64,000 nt of DNA. It comes from Hymenobacter sublimis (GTDB lineage Bacteria; Bacteroidota; Bacteroidia; Cytophagales; Hymenobacteraceae). The DNA lies in NCBI RefSeq assembly GCF_023101345.1, contig NZ_CP095848.1, positions 4,056,001 through 4,120,000 on the forward strand. Direction: 5' to 3'. The notes below the pieces were generated by a model. It searched no databases. It was given only the letters and a program-made list of their open reading frames with translations, and was not told the origin of the DNA. Below are positions 18,454 to 26,702 of this stretch, in pieces. Within the stretch, counting starts at the first letter, position 1; every line of letters starts with the position of its first letter. The translations under genes and the position numbers were made by a program.

Positions 18454-19260
18454 ATGAAGGCTGTGTTCTGGATATTCGGGCTGGGGGCCGCGCTGTACAT
18501 TGGCGTGTGTTTGCTGCTGTATTTTCAGCAGGAGCGGCTACTGTTCTTCCCGATCCGGCTAGCCCCGGACTACCGCTTTCGGTTTCCCGGTCGGTTTGAG
18601 GAGCGCTGGGTTACGGCCCCAGATGGTACCCGTTTGCATGGTTTGCTGTTCCGGGCCGATTCTGCTTCACCAAAGGGCTTTATTTTCTATCTGCACGGCA
18701 ACGGTGGGGCCCTGGACAGTTGGGGCGATGTGGCGCCTACCTACACCCGCCTCGGCTACGACGTATTCCTGCTCGATTACCGGGGCTACGGCAAAAGCCA
18801 GGGCCGCCTGAGCAGTGAGCAGCAATTGCTTTCCGATGTGGAAGCGGCTTATCAACAGCTACTTACTCAGTACCCCGAAAACCGCATCGGTGTGCTGGGT
18901 TACTCCTTGGGCACTGGTCCAGCGGCGTGGCTGGCGGCCCGGCACCAGCCCCGGCTGCTGATTCTGCAGACGCCCTACCGGAGTATGCGCGCCGTAGCCC
19001 ACCAGCACTACCCCTGGGTGCCGGGCCTACTGGTACGCTACCCCCTGCACACCGACCGAGTGCTGCCGCAGGTGAAAGCGCCCATCGTCATCTTCCACGG
19101 CACCCGCGACGAGATAATCAGCTACGAGCAAGCTCTGCAGCTTAAGCCGTTGCTCAAACCTCAGGATCAGTTCATTACCCTGACTGGCGCCGGGCACAAT
19201 GGCATGACCGACAACCCGGAGTACCAGCGGGCCATCCAGCAGATTCTGGCTACTCTTTGA
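18454..19260 (+). CDS. Membrane-anchored alpha/beta hydrolase
   Basis: The 268-aa protein begins with one hydrophobic segment (residues about 4-24) that probably anchors it in the membrane. The alpha/beta fold follows: oxyanion region HGNGG at 81-85, nucleophile S151 in GYSLG, acid D219 in HGTRDE and H248 in GAGHNG, a full catalytic triad. The LLFFPIRLAP start and DYRGYGKS motif are typical of the ABHD12/ABHD17-like bacterial group, which includes depalmitoylases and other esterases. The substrate is unknown. It is preceded by repeat-rich DNA and followed after 104 bases by an ECF sigma factor gene. Confidence 0.85.
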   Translation: MKAVFWIFGLGAALYIGVCLLLYFQQERLLFFPIRLAPDYRFRFPGRFEERWVTAPDGTRLHGLLFRADSASPKGFIFYLHGNGGALDSWGDVAPTYTRLGYDVFLLDYRGYGKSQGRLSSEQQLLSDVEAAYQQLLTQYPENRIGVLGYSLGTGPAAWLAARHQPRLLILQTPYRSMRAVAHQHYPWVPGLLVRYPLHTDRVLPQVKAPIVIFHGTRDEIISYEQALQLKPLLKPQDQFITLTGAGHNGMTDNPEYQRAIQQILATL

Positions 19261-19364
19261 CCTGGGCGGTAACTTTTTTTCTGGGCTCGAAGGGTGATAG
19301 TTGGCCTAAAAGAAGATTAACCTGCAGAACGGCCTGCGGGCCCTCACCCACTACCCTGTTTGCT

Positions 19365-19919
19365 ATGGAAACCATTGCCTCCCTTCGGCACGCCCTGCTC
19401 ACCGACCGGCACCAGACGCTCACCGGCATCTACCAGCGCACGTTCCCGATGGTGCGGCGGCACGTGCAGCAGCGCGGCGGCTCAGCCCAAGATGCCAAGG
19501 ATGTGTTTCAGGATGCGCTGGTCATTTTCTATGAAAAAGCCGTTGGCGAAACCTTGGTGCTGTCGGCCTCGGTGAGCACCTACCTGGTGGGCGTGTGCCG
19601 CAACCTCTGGCGCCGCGAGCTGAGCCGCCGCAGTCAGCAACCCCTTACCGGCCTTATGGAGGAACACGGCGAGTTGCCGGAAGACCCAGAGACGGCCGAA
19701 ACCCCGGCCGCGCTTTCGGTGCTGGACTACGTGGAGCAGCTGGGCGAGCGGTGCAAGAGTGTGCTGCTGGCGTTCTACTATTTCCAGCAGCCCCTGGAGC
19801 AGATTGCCCGCACCCATGACTACCGCAGTGTGCGCTCAGCAACGGTGCAGAAGTTTAAGTGCCTGGAGCGTCTGCGCGCTTCCGTGCGAGCCGTATTCGC
19901 TCACGATTTCGACCGGTAA
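19365..19919 (+). CDS. ECF-type RNA polymerase sigma factor
   Basis: The ATG at 19365 (METIASLRHALL) gives 184 aa; a longer frame from 19257 overlaps the hydrolase gene and has no homology. Region 2 is visible as QDAKDVFQDALVIFYEKA, followed by YLVGVCRNLWRREL. Region 4 at about 115-170 includes ERCKSVLLAFYYFQQ, then YRSVRSATVQKFKCLERLR, the DNA-reading helix. There is no classic anti-sigma factor with a membrane helix beside it. A 97-aa gene follows after 3 bases and probably forms an operon with it. Confidence 0.85.
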   Translation: METIASLRHALLTDRHQTLTGIYQRTFPMVRRHVQQRGGSAQDAKDVFQDALVIFYEKAVGETLVLSASVSTYLVGVCRNLWRRELSRRSQQPLTGLMEEHGELPEDPETAETPAALSVLDYVEQLGERCKSVLLAFYYFQQPLEQIARTHDYRSVRSATVQKFKCLERLRASVRAVFAHDFDR

Positions 19920-19922
19920 CCC

Positions 19923-20216
19923 ATGCGCCCCGCCCTGAAACGCCTGCAACTCATTGAGCGCCACCTCCTGGGCCACCACTGCGCCGCGGAAGCAGCTGAG
20001 TGGCAAGTGCAGCTGCTCACCGACCCCGAGCTGGCCACCGACACCGAAGCCCAGCGCCTACTCTACCAGGGCCTGCAACTGGCCGGCCGCCAGCAGCTTC
20101 GGCGGGAGCTGAACCTGATTCATGCCCAACTTGCTGGCACCGCCCGGCGCCACCGCTGGCTCCAAGCTGCTGTACATGGGCTGCGACGCGTGTTGCCGCG
20201 CACCCTTCGACGGTAG
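19923..20216 (+). CDS. Small protein co-transcribed with the ECF sigma factor
   Basis: I do not recognise a named family for this 97-aa protein. Its N-terminal half (IERHLLG, then a Glu/Ala stretch, then TDPELATDTEAQRLLYQGLQ) resembles the start of Bacteroidota anti-sigma and related proteins, where a short helical domain binds sigma. It has no transmembrane segment; the C-terminal third is very basic and rich in Arg and His. Only three bases separate it from the sigma factor stop codon, so translation is probably coupled. A soluble sigma regulator is a reasonable guess but unproven. Confidence 0.6.
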   Translation: MRPALKRLQLIERHLLGHHCAAEAAEWQVQLLTDPELATDTEAQRLLYQGLQLAGRQQLRRELNLIHAQLAGTARRHRWLQAAVHGLRRVLPRTLRR

Positions 20217-20313
20217 TCTTTTCCCTTGATTATCTGGCTTTTCCACCTCTTCCCTTGCCCCTGTTCAGGGCAAGCCGGAACTTCTACGTCCATTTTTTAC
20301 CCTTGTTTCCTTT

Positions 20314-21012
20314 ATGCTTACCTCTCAAGAATTCCGCAAGTTTGCCGTGCAGGGCCAGGGCCTCCGCGCCTCCGTGGTTGATGATTACCTGCGCCACGCA
20401 GCCGGGCAAGCCTACCCCAACGTGACGGCCATGACCCGCTCCGTAATTGAGGAGCGACCGACCCGTTTTGCCGAAATCGACGTGTTTTCGCGGCTGATTA
20501 TGGACCGCATCATCTTTCTGGGTCAGGCGGTCGATGACCAGATAGCCAACATCATCAACGCCCAACTGCTTTTCCTGGAATCAGTGGATAACCGCAAGGA
20601 TATCCTGCTCTACATCAACTCGCCGGGCGGCTCGGTGTACGCGGGGCTGGGCATGTACGACACCATGCAGTACGTGAGGCCCGATGTGGCTACCATGTGC
20701 ACCGGACTAGCCGCGAGCATGGGCGCCTTTTTGTTGTGCGGTGGGGCCCTGGGCAAACGCTCAGCCCTGCCCCACGCGCGCGTCATGATTCACCAACCCA
20801 GCGGCGGGGTGCAAGGCCCCTCAGCCGATATTGAGATTACGGCCCGTGAGGTAGTGAAGCTGCGCCAAGAACTCTACGGCATCTATGCTGAGCGCACCGG
20901 CAAAACCGCCCAGCAAATCCACGAGGACTCCGACCGGGACTACTGGCTCCGGGCCAATGAAGCTAAAGAGTACGGGCTCATTGACGAAGTGCTGGAGCGC
21001 AAGGTGGGGTAG
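20314..21012 (+). CDS. clpP: ATP-dependent Clp protease proteolytic subunit
   Basis: ClpP forms the tetradecameric serine-protease barrel that degrades proteins unfolded by ClpX or ClpA/C. At 232 aa it is a little longer than most, owing to an N-terminal extension of about 30-40 residues. The catalytic triad is complete: S135 (AASMGA), H160 (MIHQPSGG) and D209 (DSDRD). The [15 protein letters not shown] and [13 protein letters not shown] segments are family hallmarks. No clpX follows, so it is either a second copy or separated from its ATPase. Confidence 0.93.
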   Translation: MLTSQEFRKFAVQGQGLRASVVDDYLRHAAGQAYPNVTAMTRSVIEERPTRFAEIDVFSRLIMDRIIFLGQAVDDQIANIINAQLLFLESVDNRKDILLYINSPGGSVYAGLGMYDTMQYVRPDVATMCTGLAASMGAFLLCGGALGKRSALPHARVMIHQPSGGVQGPSADIEITAREVVKLRQELYGIYAERTGKTAQQIHEDSDRDYWLRANEAKEYGLIDEVLERKVG

Positions 21013-21100
21013 TGCGGCGGGGGAACCTGGGCGCGGGTGCGGCTTACTTTTGCTGGCAGCAGGCGGCGCAACCCACGATTTTTGCTGTAGCTTAACCTTC

Positions 21101-22291
21101 ATGCTCCGTCCAACTTCCCTTCCCCATTTCCTGGCCGCCTTGCTGCTCACCTTCGCCGCCAGCTTTTCTAGCCAGGCCCAGCAGCGCAACGTCAATGTGC
21201 AGCAGGAGTTTGCCCGCGCTGGGCAGCAGCTCACGCGCCTGCTCCAGACCCACCCCGACGTCACGAAGTTTCCCTACTCCAGCCGGCCCGATGGCTCGCT
21301 CAAGGACATGCCCTCGGAGTGGTGGACCAGCGGCTTTTTCGGCGGTACGCTCTGGTACATGTACGAGTACACCAAGCAGCCCCAGTGGCAGCAGGCCGCC
21401 GAGCGGTGGACCATGGCCATGGCCCGGGAGCAGCACAACACCGACACCCACGATTTAGGCTTTATGCTGTATTGCCCCTTCGGCAACGGCTTGCGCCTGA
21501 CCCAGAACCCGGCCTACCAGCCTGTCCTGCTGACCGGGGCGAAGTCCCTGGCTACGCGCTTTACCCCGGCGGTGGGCCTGATTAAGTCGTGGAATGAGTT
21601 TGCGGGCTACCAGTACCCGGTTATCATCGACAACATGATGAATCTGGAGTTGCTGAACTGGGCCGCCCGCACCTCCGGCGACACCACCCTACGCCGCCTC
21701 AGCATCACCCACGCCGACAACACCTTACGCCACCATTTCCGCTCCGATGGTAGCACCTACCACGTGGTTTGCTACGATGAAAAAGGGCAGCCCCTGGCCA
21801 AGAAAACCGCCCAGGGCGCGGCCGACAACTCGGCGTGGGCGCGGGGGCAGGCCTGGGCCATTTACGGCTATACTACCATGTACCGCGACACCAAGCTGGC
21901 CCGCTACCGGGAGCAGGCCCGCAGAACCGCCGACTTCTTCCTCAACCACCCCAACCTGCCCGCCGACAAGATTCCGTACTGGGACTTCAACGCGCCCAGT
22001 ATTCCGCGGGAGGAACGCGACGCTTCTGCCGCGGCCATTGTGGCCTCGGCGCTGCTGGAGTTGCAGCAGTACTGCCCGGCTCCGGATGCCCGGCGCTACC
22101 GCCAGGCCGCCGAGCAGATGTTAGTCAGTTTGAGCAGCCCCGCGTACCGGGCTGCTGTAGGCGAGAACAATAACTTCCTCATCAAGCACTGCGTGGCCCA
22201 CAAGCCCGCCAAAACGGAGGTGGACGCCCCGCTCACTTACGCCGATTATTACTACCTGGAAGCCTTGCTGCGCTACAACCAAGTAAAGTAA
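21101..22291 (+). CDS. Glycoside hydrolase family 88 (unsaturated uronyl hydrolase)
   Basis: Enzymes of this family remove the unsaturated uronic acid left at the non-reducing end after polysaccharide lyase action, by hydrating the double bond. The ATG at 21101 starts a signal peptide (MLRPTSLPHFLAALLLTF to SSQAQQ), so it is periplasmic or secreted; the longer frame from 20885 overlaps clpP. The 396-aa protein has the six-hairpin pattern (WWTSGFFGGTLWYMYEYT, WARGQAWAIYG). The likely catalytic Asp residues are D118 (THDLGF) and D177 (IIDNMMNLELL). No lyase or SusC/D gene is adjacent, so its polysaccharide target cannot be told. Confidence 0.9.
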   Translation: MLRPTSLPHFLAALLLTFAASFSSQAQQRNVNVQQEFARAGQQLTRLLQTHPDVTKFPYSSRPDGSLKDMPSEWWTSGFFGGTLWYMYEYTKQPQWQQAAERWTMAMAREQHNTDTHDLGFMLYCPFGNGLRLTQNPAYQPVLLTGAKSLATRFTPAVGLIKSWNEFAGYQYPVIIDNMMNLELLNWAARTSGDTTLRRLSITHADNTLRHHFRSDGSTYHVVCYDEKGQPLAKKTAQGAADNSAWARGQAWAIYGYTTMYRDTKLARYREQARRTADFFLNHPNLPADKIPYWDFNAPSIPREERDASAAAIVASALLELQQYCPAPDARRYRQAAEQMLVSLSSPAYRAAVGENNNFLIKHCVAHKPAKTEVDAPLTYADYYYLEALLRYNQVK

Positions 22292-22371
22292 GTTGGAGTG
22301 GGTGGCCCAGATGCAGTAGGCCGGTTCTAGCCAGCCTTACCTACTTTTGCGCCTTGTTTTGCTGCTTCCCT

Positions 22372-23190
22372 ATGTCCGCTTCCCCCCGTTTCTTTCGCTT
22401 GCTGCTCGCGGCCACCTTGTGTGGTGCTGGCAGCTTCCTTGCTCACGGTCAGACCAACTCGGTGCCTGACCCGCGGTGGGGCAGCTGGCTGATTGGGACG
22501 GTGGTGCTGCCGGCGGGACCCAAGCATTGGGGCGGCTATGCCGAGGTGCAGGCGCGTAGCAACGGCTTGTTTCGGCAGTATTTCTATCATGAGCTCAAGG
22601 CCGGCATCAGCCACGAGGTAGCCAAGAACTTCACTTTCATGGTGGCTGGGGGCCGCTACGCCACCGCCGATTACCGCAACTTAGGCGAAGGCCCGCTCAA
22701 CGTGGAAAAGCGCCTCTGGGAGCAGGTGACGTTTACGCACTACAACGCCCGCCTGAAAGTGGAGCACCGCTACCGGGTGGAGCAGCGCTGGTTTTCCTTC
22801 CGCGACGGGGTAGTGCCGGCCGGCGCCGTGCGCTACCGCAACCGGATCCGCTACCGCCTCAATGGCTTCATTCCACTCAACCAAAAAACGGTTACCAACA
22901 AAACGGTCTTCCTCTCACTTTACGACGAGGTGTTTTTCAACCCCAAAGGCCCATTTTTCGAGCGAAACCGGGTGTACGGCGGGCTGGGCTACCAGTTTGA
23001 TCCGCACTGGACGGTGCAGGCAGGCGGCGTGCGCCAGTCGAACTTTACGCCGGCTAGCTACCAGCAGAACGTTTTCACGCCCCAAACCACGGCCAGCAAG
23101 AACAACCTGGTTTTGTCGGTTATCTACCGCATCAGTCGCCGCAACACGGAGGGCCCGGCTCCGGAGTACGTGCCTTCCCAGCCGGATTAA
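22372..23190 (+). CDS. DUF2490 family outer-membrane-like protein
   Basis: The ATG at 22372 is preferred, as it gives a compact signal peptide (MSASPRFFRLLLAATLCGAGSFLAHGQ). The mature 245 residues have the amphipathic beta-strand pattern and alternating aromatic residues of DUF2490 proteins (WGSWLIGTVVLP, EVQARSNGLFRQYFYHELKAG cut short, LKVEHRYRVEQRWF). These are thought to form a small outer-membrane barrel of unknown role. The last four bases overlap the end of the convergent 112-aa gene. Confidence 0.75.
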   Translation: MSASPRFFRLLLAATLCGAGSFLAHGQTNSVPDPRWGSWLIGTVVLPAGPKHWGGYAEVQARSNGLFRQYFYHELKAGISHEVAKNFTFMVAGGRYATADYRNLGEGPLNVEKRLWEQVTFTHYNARLKVEHRYRVEQRWFSFRDGVVPAGAVRYRNRIRYRLNGFIPLNQKTVTNKTVFLSLYDEVFFNPKGPFFERNRVYGGLGYQFDPHWTVQAGGVRQSNFTPASYQQNVFTPQTTASKNNLVLSVIYRISRRNTEGPAPEYVPSQPD

Positions 23191-23525
23191 GCCGCCGTTA
23201 CCTCAGCCCGGTTAGGCACCAGGGAAAGGGTAAGCGTGTGCCGGGGCTGGCCCGCGTACACCATGTGCAGCTCCAGCACTAGGTAGTCTTCCGTCACTAC
23301 CTGAACCAGCAGATACAGCGTGGCTTCGTTGCCGGGATGCTTGATTTTTTCGGCGTGGCGGGTCCAGCTGCCCAGGGGGTATTCCGTCCGGCTTTGCTCC
23401 GGGTTGTCCAGAAAGCGGAAGTCGAACAGCATACTGTCGCCGATGCTGTAGTAGCCCTGAAATGGCTGCGGCCCGGCCTCGACCCGCACCGTTTTCCAGA
23501 CCTGATAAAGTATAGGTTCTTCCAT
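23187..23525 (-). CDS. Unrecognised 112-aa protein downstream of the molybdate transporter
   Basis: I do not recognise this family. The protein is soluble with no signal peptide, and it is predicted to be mainly beta strand with regular hydrophobic alternation (YQVWKTVRVEAG, TLYLLVQVVTEDYLVLELHMV). It begins 6 bases after the MOT1 transporter gene on the same strand, so the two are almost certainly co-transcribed. Context therefore suggests a link to molybdate or sulfate metabolism. Its 3' end overlaps the DUF2490 gene by four bases. Confidence 0.6.
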   Translation of the reverse strand: MEEPILYQVWKTVRVEAGPQPFQGYYSIGDSMLFDFRFLDNPEQSRTEYPLGSWTRHAEKIKHPGNEATLYLLVQVVTEDYLVLELHMVYAGQPRHTLTLSLVPNRAEVTAA

Positions 23526-23531
23526 ACGCAG

Positions 23532-24695
23532 TTATTTTCCTAAACCGACCCAGCCGCGCTGCATGGCGTAGTACAAGCTAGTGCCCACGACCAGCCCCAG
23601 CAAGTAGCCGTAGGGTAGGCCGCTGCAGAGTAGCCCTACCAGCAACGCCAAGAGCAGCTCGGAGCGGGCCCCGCTTACATCGCGCAGCAAGGTAGCCAGA
23701 CTCAGGGCCTCAAACAGCAACAGTACCCCTAAAACCGGCAGCGGAAAAATCTGCACCACCTGCTGAAAGCCTTGGCTGAAGACTAGGCCCAGCGTCAGGA
23801 ACAGCAGCCCGTAAAGCACCACCGAGCCGCCCGTTCGCCCGCCGAAGGTATAATGCCCTACCATGCCGCCCGAGCCGTGGCACACCGGAAAGCCACCCAG
23901 GAAGGGATTAACCAGGTTCATCAGGCCGTAGGTAAAGCTGATTTGCCGCACCGTGAGCGGGCGCTCCGGAAAATAATCTTCTACTACCTGCTTGGTAGCC
24001 AGCACTGAATTGCCCAACGACAGCGGAATTTGGGGTAGGGCCAGCAGAATGGCGCCGTACTTTATGTTCTCCCAGGTAGGCACCTGCCAGCCGGGTAGGT
24101 GCAGGCCCACGGCCCGGTGGGCGGTGGCCAGGTCCAGCTTGAACACGAGCCCGTAGGCCACGCCCAGGGCCAGCACGAACAGGGCGGCGGGCCAGCGGCG
24201 GTTGCCCAGCAGCACGGCCGTTACCAGAAAAGCCGCTGCCGCCAGGGCGTAGCCGGGCAGCCCATCGGCGGGCACGTATTCCTTCAGGGCTAGGGTAGCC
24301 AGCTGCAGGGCCAGCCCGAACTGAATGCCCCGAATAACCGGCTTGGGCACCAGCCGGGCCAGCCCGTCAATCAGCCCCGACACCGACAACACCAGCATGC
24401 TCACGCCAATAGCCAGCCCACCCCCGAAGATGACCCGGCCGGGAATTTTCTGGGCAATAACCAGGGCCGCAAAGGCTTTCAGGGGCTGCACCGGCATGGG
24501 CATGCCGTACCACAGCCCCGAAAACACCTGCATCAGCCCGAACATGATGAGCACCCCGGCGCTATCCACGCCCGAGGCGGCAATAATGCCGATCAGCAAA
24601 GGTAAATCGGTGCCCAAATCCCCGAAGGCTCCCGCTAGCTCATTTCTATCGAAACGAATACGCGGACGAGGTGGAGGGGTAGCGGTAAGCGGCAT
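23532..24695 (-). CDS. MOT1-type molybdate transporter
   Basis: This 387-aa polytopic membrane protein matches the MOT1 branch of the SulP-related transporters, which import molybdate with high affinity in plants, algae and many bacteria. The two conserved MOT1 motifs are visible: FGDLGTDLPLLIGIIAASG at residues about 24-42 with the following MPVQPLKAFAA, and GGFPVCHGSGGMVGHYTFGGR around 255-275. About 10 hydrophobic helices are seen. It belongs to the minus-strand operon moeB - lipoprotein - MOT1 - 112-aa protein, next to the Moco genes, which supports molybdate over sulfate as substrate. Confidence 0.88.
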   Translation of the reverse strand: MPLTATPPPRPRIRFDRNELAGAFGDLGTDLPLLIGIIAASGVDSAGVLIMFGLMQVFSGLWYGMPMPVQPLKAFAALVIAQKIPGRVIFGGGLAIGVSMLVLSVSGLIDGLARLVPKPVIRGIQFGLALQLATLALKEYVPADGLPGYALAAAAFLVTAVLLGNRRWPAALFVLALGVAYGLVFKLDLATAHRAVGLHLPGWQVPTWENIKYGAILLALPQIPLSLGNSVLATKQVVEDYFPERPLTVRQISFTYGLMNLVNPFLGGFPVCHGSGGMVGHYTFGGRTGGSVVLYGLLFLTLGLVFSQGFQQVVQIFPLPVLGVLLLFEALSLATLLRDVSGARSELLLALLVGLLCSGLPYGYLLGLVVGTSLYYAMQRGWVGLGK

Positions 24696-24736
24696 GCGGT
24701 AAAGTAGTGAGAAGAGCAGCTGGTGGGGGCTCTTGT

Positions 24737-25342
24737 TTATTCCCAGACAAAGGTTGGAGTAGTTTGCTCTAGTTGCTTGCCGCTTTGCAGCCGGATACGC
24801 AAAAGAAACTGCTGTTGGACGTTGTCGGTGGGCTTGGGGCTTATAACCAGCTCTAGTGGATAATTCAGCTCACCGTACTTCCCCGATTTCCAGGTATTGA
24901 GCGAGTCGGCTAGCTGGGCAAGTGGGAACGTTACGCCTTGGTAACGGCTGTTGCCGGCACTGCACCGGACAAACTGCTCCAGGGACTGGCCGGCCGCTAC
25001 CCCATTGAACAAGCCGGTGCTGGTAAAGGACACGGACTCTACCTTGTCTTTCAGTCCCTTTCCTCCCGGTTCCGGGCACTGCAACGCCATGGCGTTGCCG
25101 CTAAACCAGCTTCCTGAGGGCGCTACCGCCACGTAATGATACTCCAGCTGCACGGTGGCACGTAGCTGGGCCGCCGTAGTGCGCGTGCCACTGGTAATGG
25201 CCGGACCATTAACCGACTCCGACAAAAACAGCCGAATGGCCTGCACGTTGGCGTATTCGCGCAGCTCTTCTTTGCAACAGGCCATGGGTACTACCCCCAG
25301 AAATATGAGCAGCAGCAACATGCGTAGGAGTTTCCAGATCAT
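24737..25342 (-). CDS. Putative lipoprotein between moeB and the molybdate transporter
   Basis: The 201-aa protein starts with a hydrophobic signal (MIWKLLRMLLLLIFLGVVPMACC). The sequence PMAC is an imperfect lipobox with a double Cys at 22-23, so lipidation is likely but not certain. The mature part has beta-strand character (TVQLEYHYVAV, LELVISPKPTDN, FLLRIRLQSGKQL) and two further Cys residues. No known domain is recognised. It lies 69 bases after moeB and 41 bases before the MOT1 gene on the same strand. That position suggests an envelope role connected with molybdate uptake or enzyme maturation, but this is inference. Confidence 0.65.
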   Translation of the reverse strand: MIWKLLRMLLLLIFLGVVPMACCKEELREYANVQAIRLFLSESVNGPAITSGTRTTAAQLRATVQLEYHYVAVAPSGSWFSGNAMALQCPEPGGKGLKDKVESVSFTSTGLFNGVAAGQSLEQFVRCSAGNSRYQGVTFPLAQLADSLNTWKSGKYGELNYPLELVISPKPTDNVQQQFLLRIRLQSGKQLEQTTPTFVWE

Positions 25343-25411
25343 AGCATCCCGGGGTGAATAAAGTATACCGTATCACTTCTTGCTCAGCAAGATAAACACC
25401 CTTTGCCGACG

Positions 25412-26527
25412 TTACCTGCTCACGTTGTTTTCAGCGTCCGTCATCGTGTCTTCCCAGGCCAGAATGCCGCCATCGAGGTTGAGCAGGTTGGTTAGGCCGA
25501 ACTCGGTTTGGAGACGCTCCACGGCCTGGGCGCTGCGGCGGCCGGAGCGGCAGTATACCACTACCGGGTGCTGCTTGGGTAGGGTTGCCACGCCTTTCTC
25601 CAGGCTGCTCAGGGGAAGCAGGGTAGCGCCAGGCAGGTGGCCGGCGGCGTACTCGTGGGGCTCGCGCACGTCCAGCAGGAACGGCGGGTGCCCCGACTCC
25701 AATTGCTCGTGCAGCTCGGCCACGGAAATGCTGCGCACCCCTACCCCGCACAAGTCGGCGTAGTCGCGGGTGTTGGCGGTGTCCAGGTTAATGGTGGCTT
25801 GCTCCGGGCGGCGGGCAAACTTGAGGGTGCGGGTCTGGAAGGTGAGGGCGTCGAACATCCATAGCCTACCCGACAGCACCTCGCCGATACCCAAAATCAC
25901 CTTTAGGGCCTCCGTGGCCTGGGCCGTACCCACCAGGCCGGGCAGTACGCCCAGCACCCCGGTAGCATCACAGTTGGGCGCTTCCTGGGCGGAAGGCGGC
26001 TGCGGAAACAGGCAGCGGTACGTGGGCCCGCCCTGGTAGTTGAACACCGATACTTGCCCTTCGAACTTGTAAATAGCTCCCGACACCAGCGGCCGGTTGA
26101 AGCTCACGCAAGCGTCGTTGAGCAGGTAGCGGGTTGGGAAGTTGTCGGAGCCGTCTACCACCACATCGTAGCGGCTAACCAGCTCGCGCACATTGCCCAG
26201 GGTAGCGCGGCAGCTATGCACCTCGGTGTGTACCAGCGGGTTGATGCGCTTTACGGCGCGGGCGGCGGCTTCGGCCTTGGGCTGGCCCAGGTCGGCGGGG
26301 CCATACAGAATCTGGCGCTGCAGGTTGCTGCGGTCTACCTGGTCGGCATCCACAATGCCCAGGGTGCCTACCCCGGCGGCGGCCAAGTACTGCAGAATGG
26401 GGCAGCCCAGGCCGCCGGCGCCCACTACCAGCACCCGGGCATTTTTCAGGCGCAGCTGCCCGGCTTCCCCAATTTCAGGGAGCTGCAGGTGGCGGCGGTA
26501 AATCTGGCGTTCTTCGGTGGTAAGCAT
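25412..26527 (-). CDS. moeB: Molybdopterin-synthase adenylyltransferase with rhodanese domain
   Basis: MoeB adenylylates the Gly-Gly end of MoaD so that sulfur can be loaded. The ATG at 26527 (MLTTEERQIYRRHLQLPEI) gives 371 aa. The ThiF/E1-like domain (about 1-245) has the ATP loop GAGGLGCP at 37-44, the DxDxVDxSNLQRQ stretch at 60-72 and the catalytic-type Cys C186 (NCDATG). The C-terminal rhodanese domain (about 268-362) has C326 in YCRSGRRS, so sulfur transfer and activation are joined in one chain. The structural zinc CxxC pairs of E. coli MoeB are missing: TYRC keeps only C172, and the second pair is absent. Confidence 0.92.
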   Translation of the reverse strand: MLTTEERQIYRRHLQLPEIGEAGQLRLKNARVLVVGAGGLGCPILQYLAAAGVGTLGIVDADQVDRSNLQRQILYGPADLGQPKAEAAARAVKRINPLVHTEVHSCRATLGNVRELVSRYDVVVDGSDNFPTRYLLNDACVSFNRPLVSGAIYKFEGQVSVFNYQGGPTYRCLFPQPPSAQEAPNCDATGVLGVLPGLVGTAQATEALKVILGIGEVLSGRLWMFDALTFQTRTLKFARRPEQATINLDTANTRDYADLCGVGVRSISVAELHEQLESGHPPFLLDVREPHEYAAGHLPGATLLPLSSLEKGVATLPKQHPVVVYCRSGRRSAQAVERLQTEFGLTNLLNLDGGILAWEDTMTDAENNVSR

Positions 26528-26702
26528 AGTTGGAGCAGGGTAACGGGTACCAGAGGCGAGTGGGCAAACGGCGACAAAACGGCAACGTAGCGAGGGGCTT
26601 TCCTCGTACCCACCCGGCACCTGACCCGCACCCGTTGTCTAGCTCAAACTTACTTCTGGGCCATAAGGTTAACCACCCGCGTACCTACCAGCAATTTGCC
26701 TT

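Noticed and set aside
20885..21100. Extended N-terminus of the GH88 protein
   Set aside because: It overlaps the end of clpP in another frame and precedes a perfectly good signal peptide starting at 21101.
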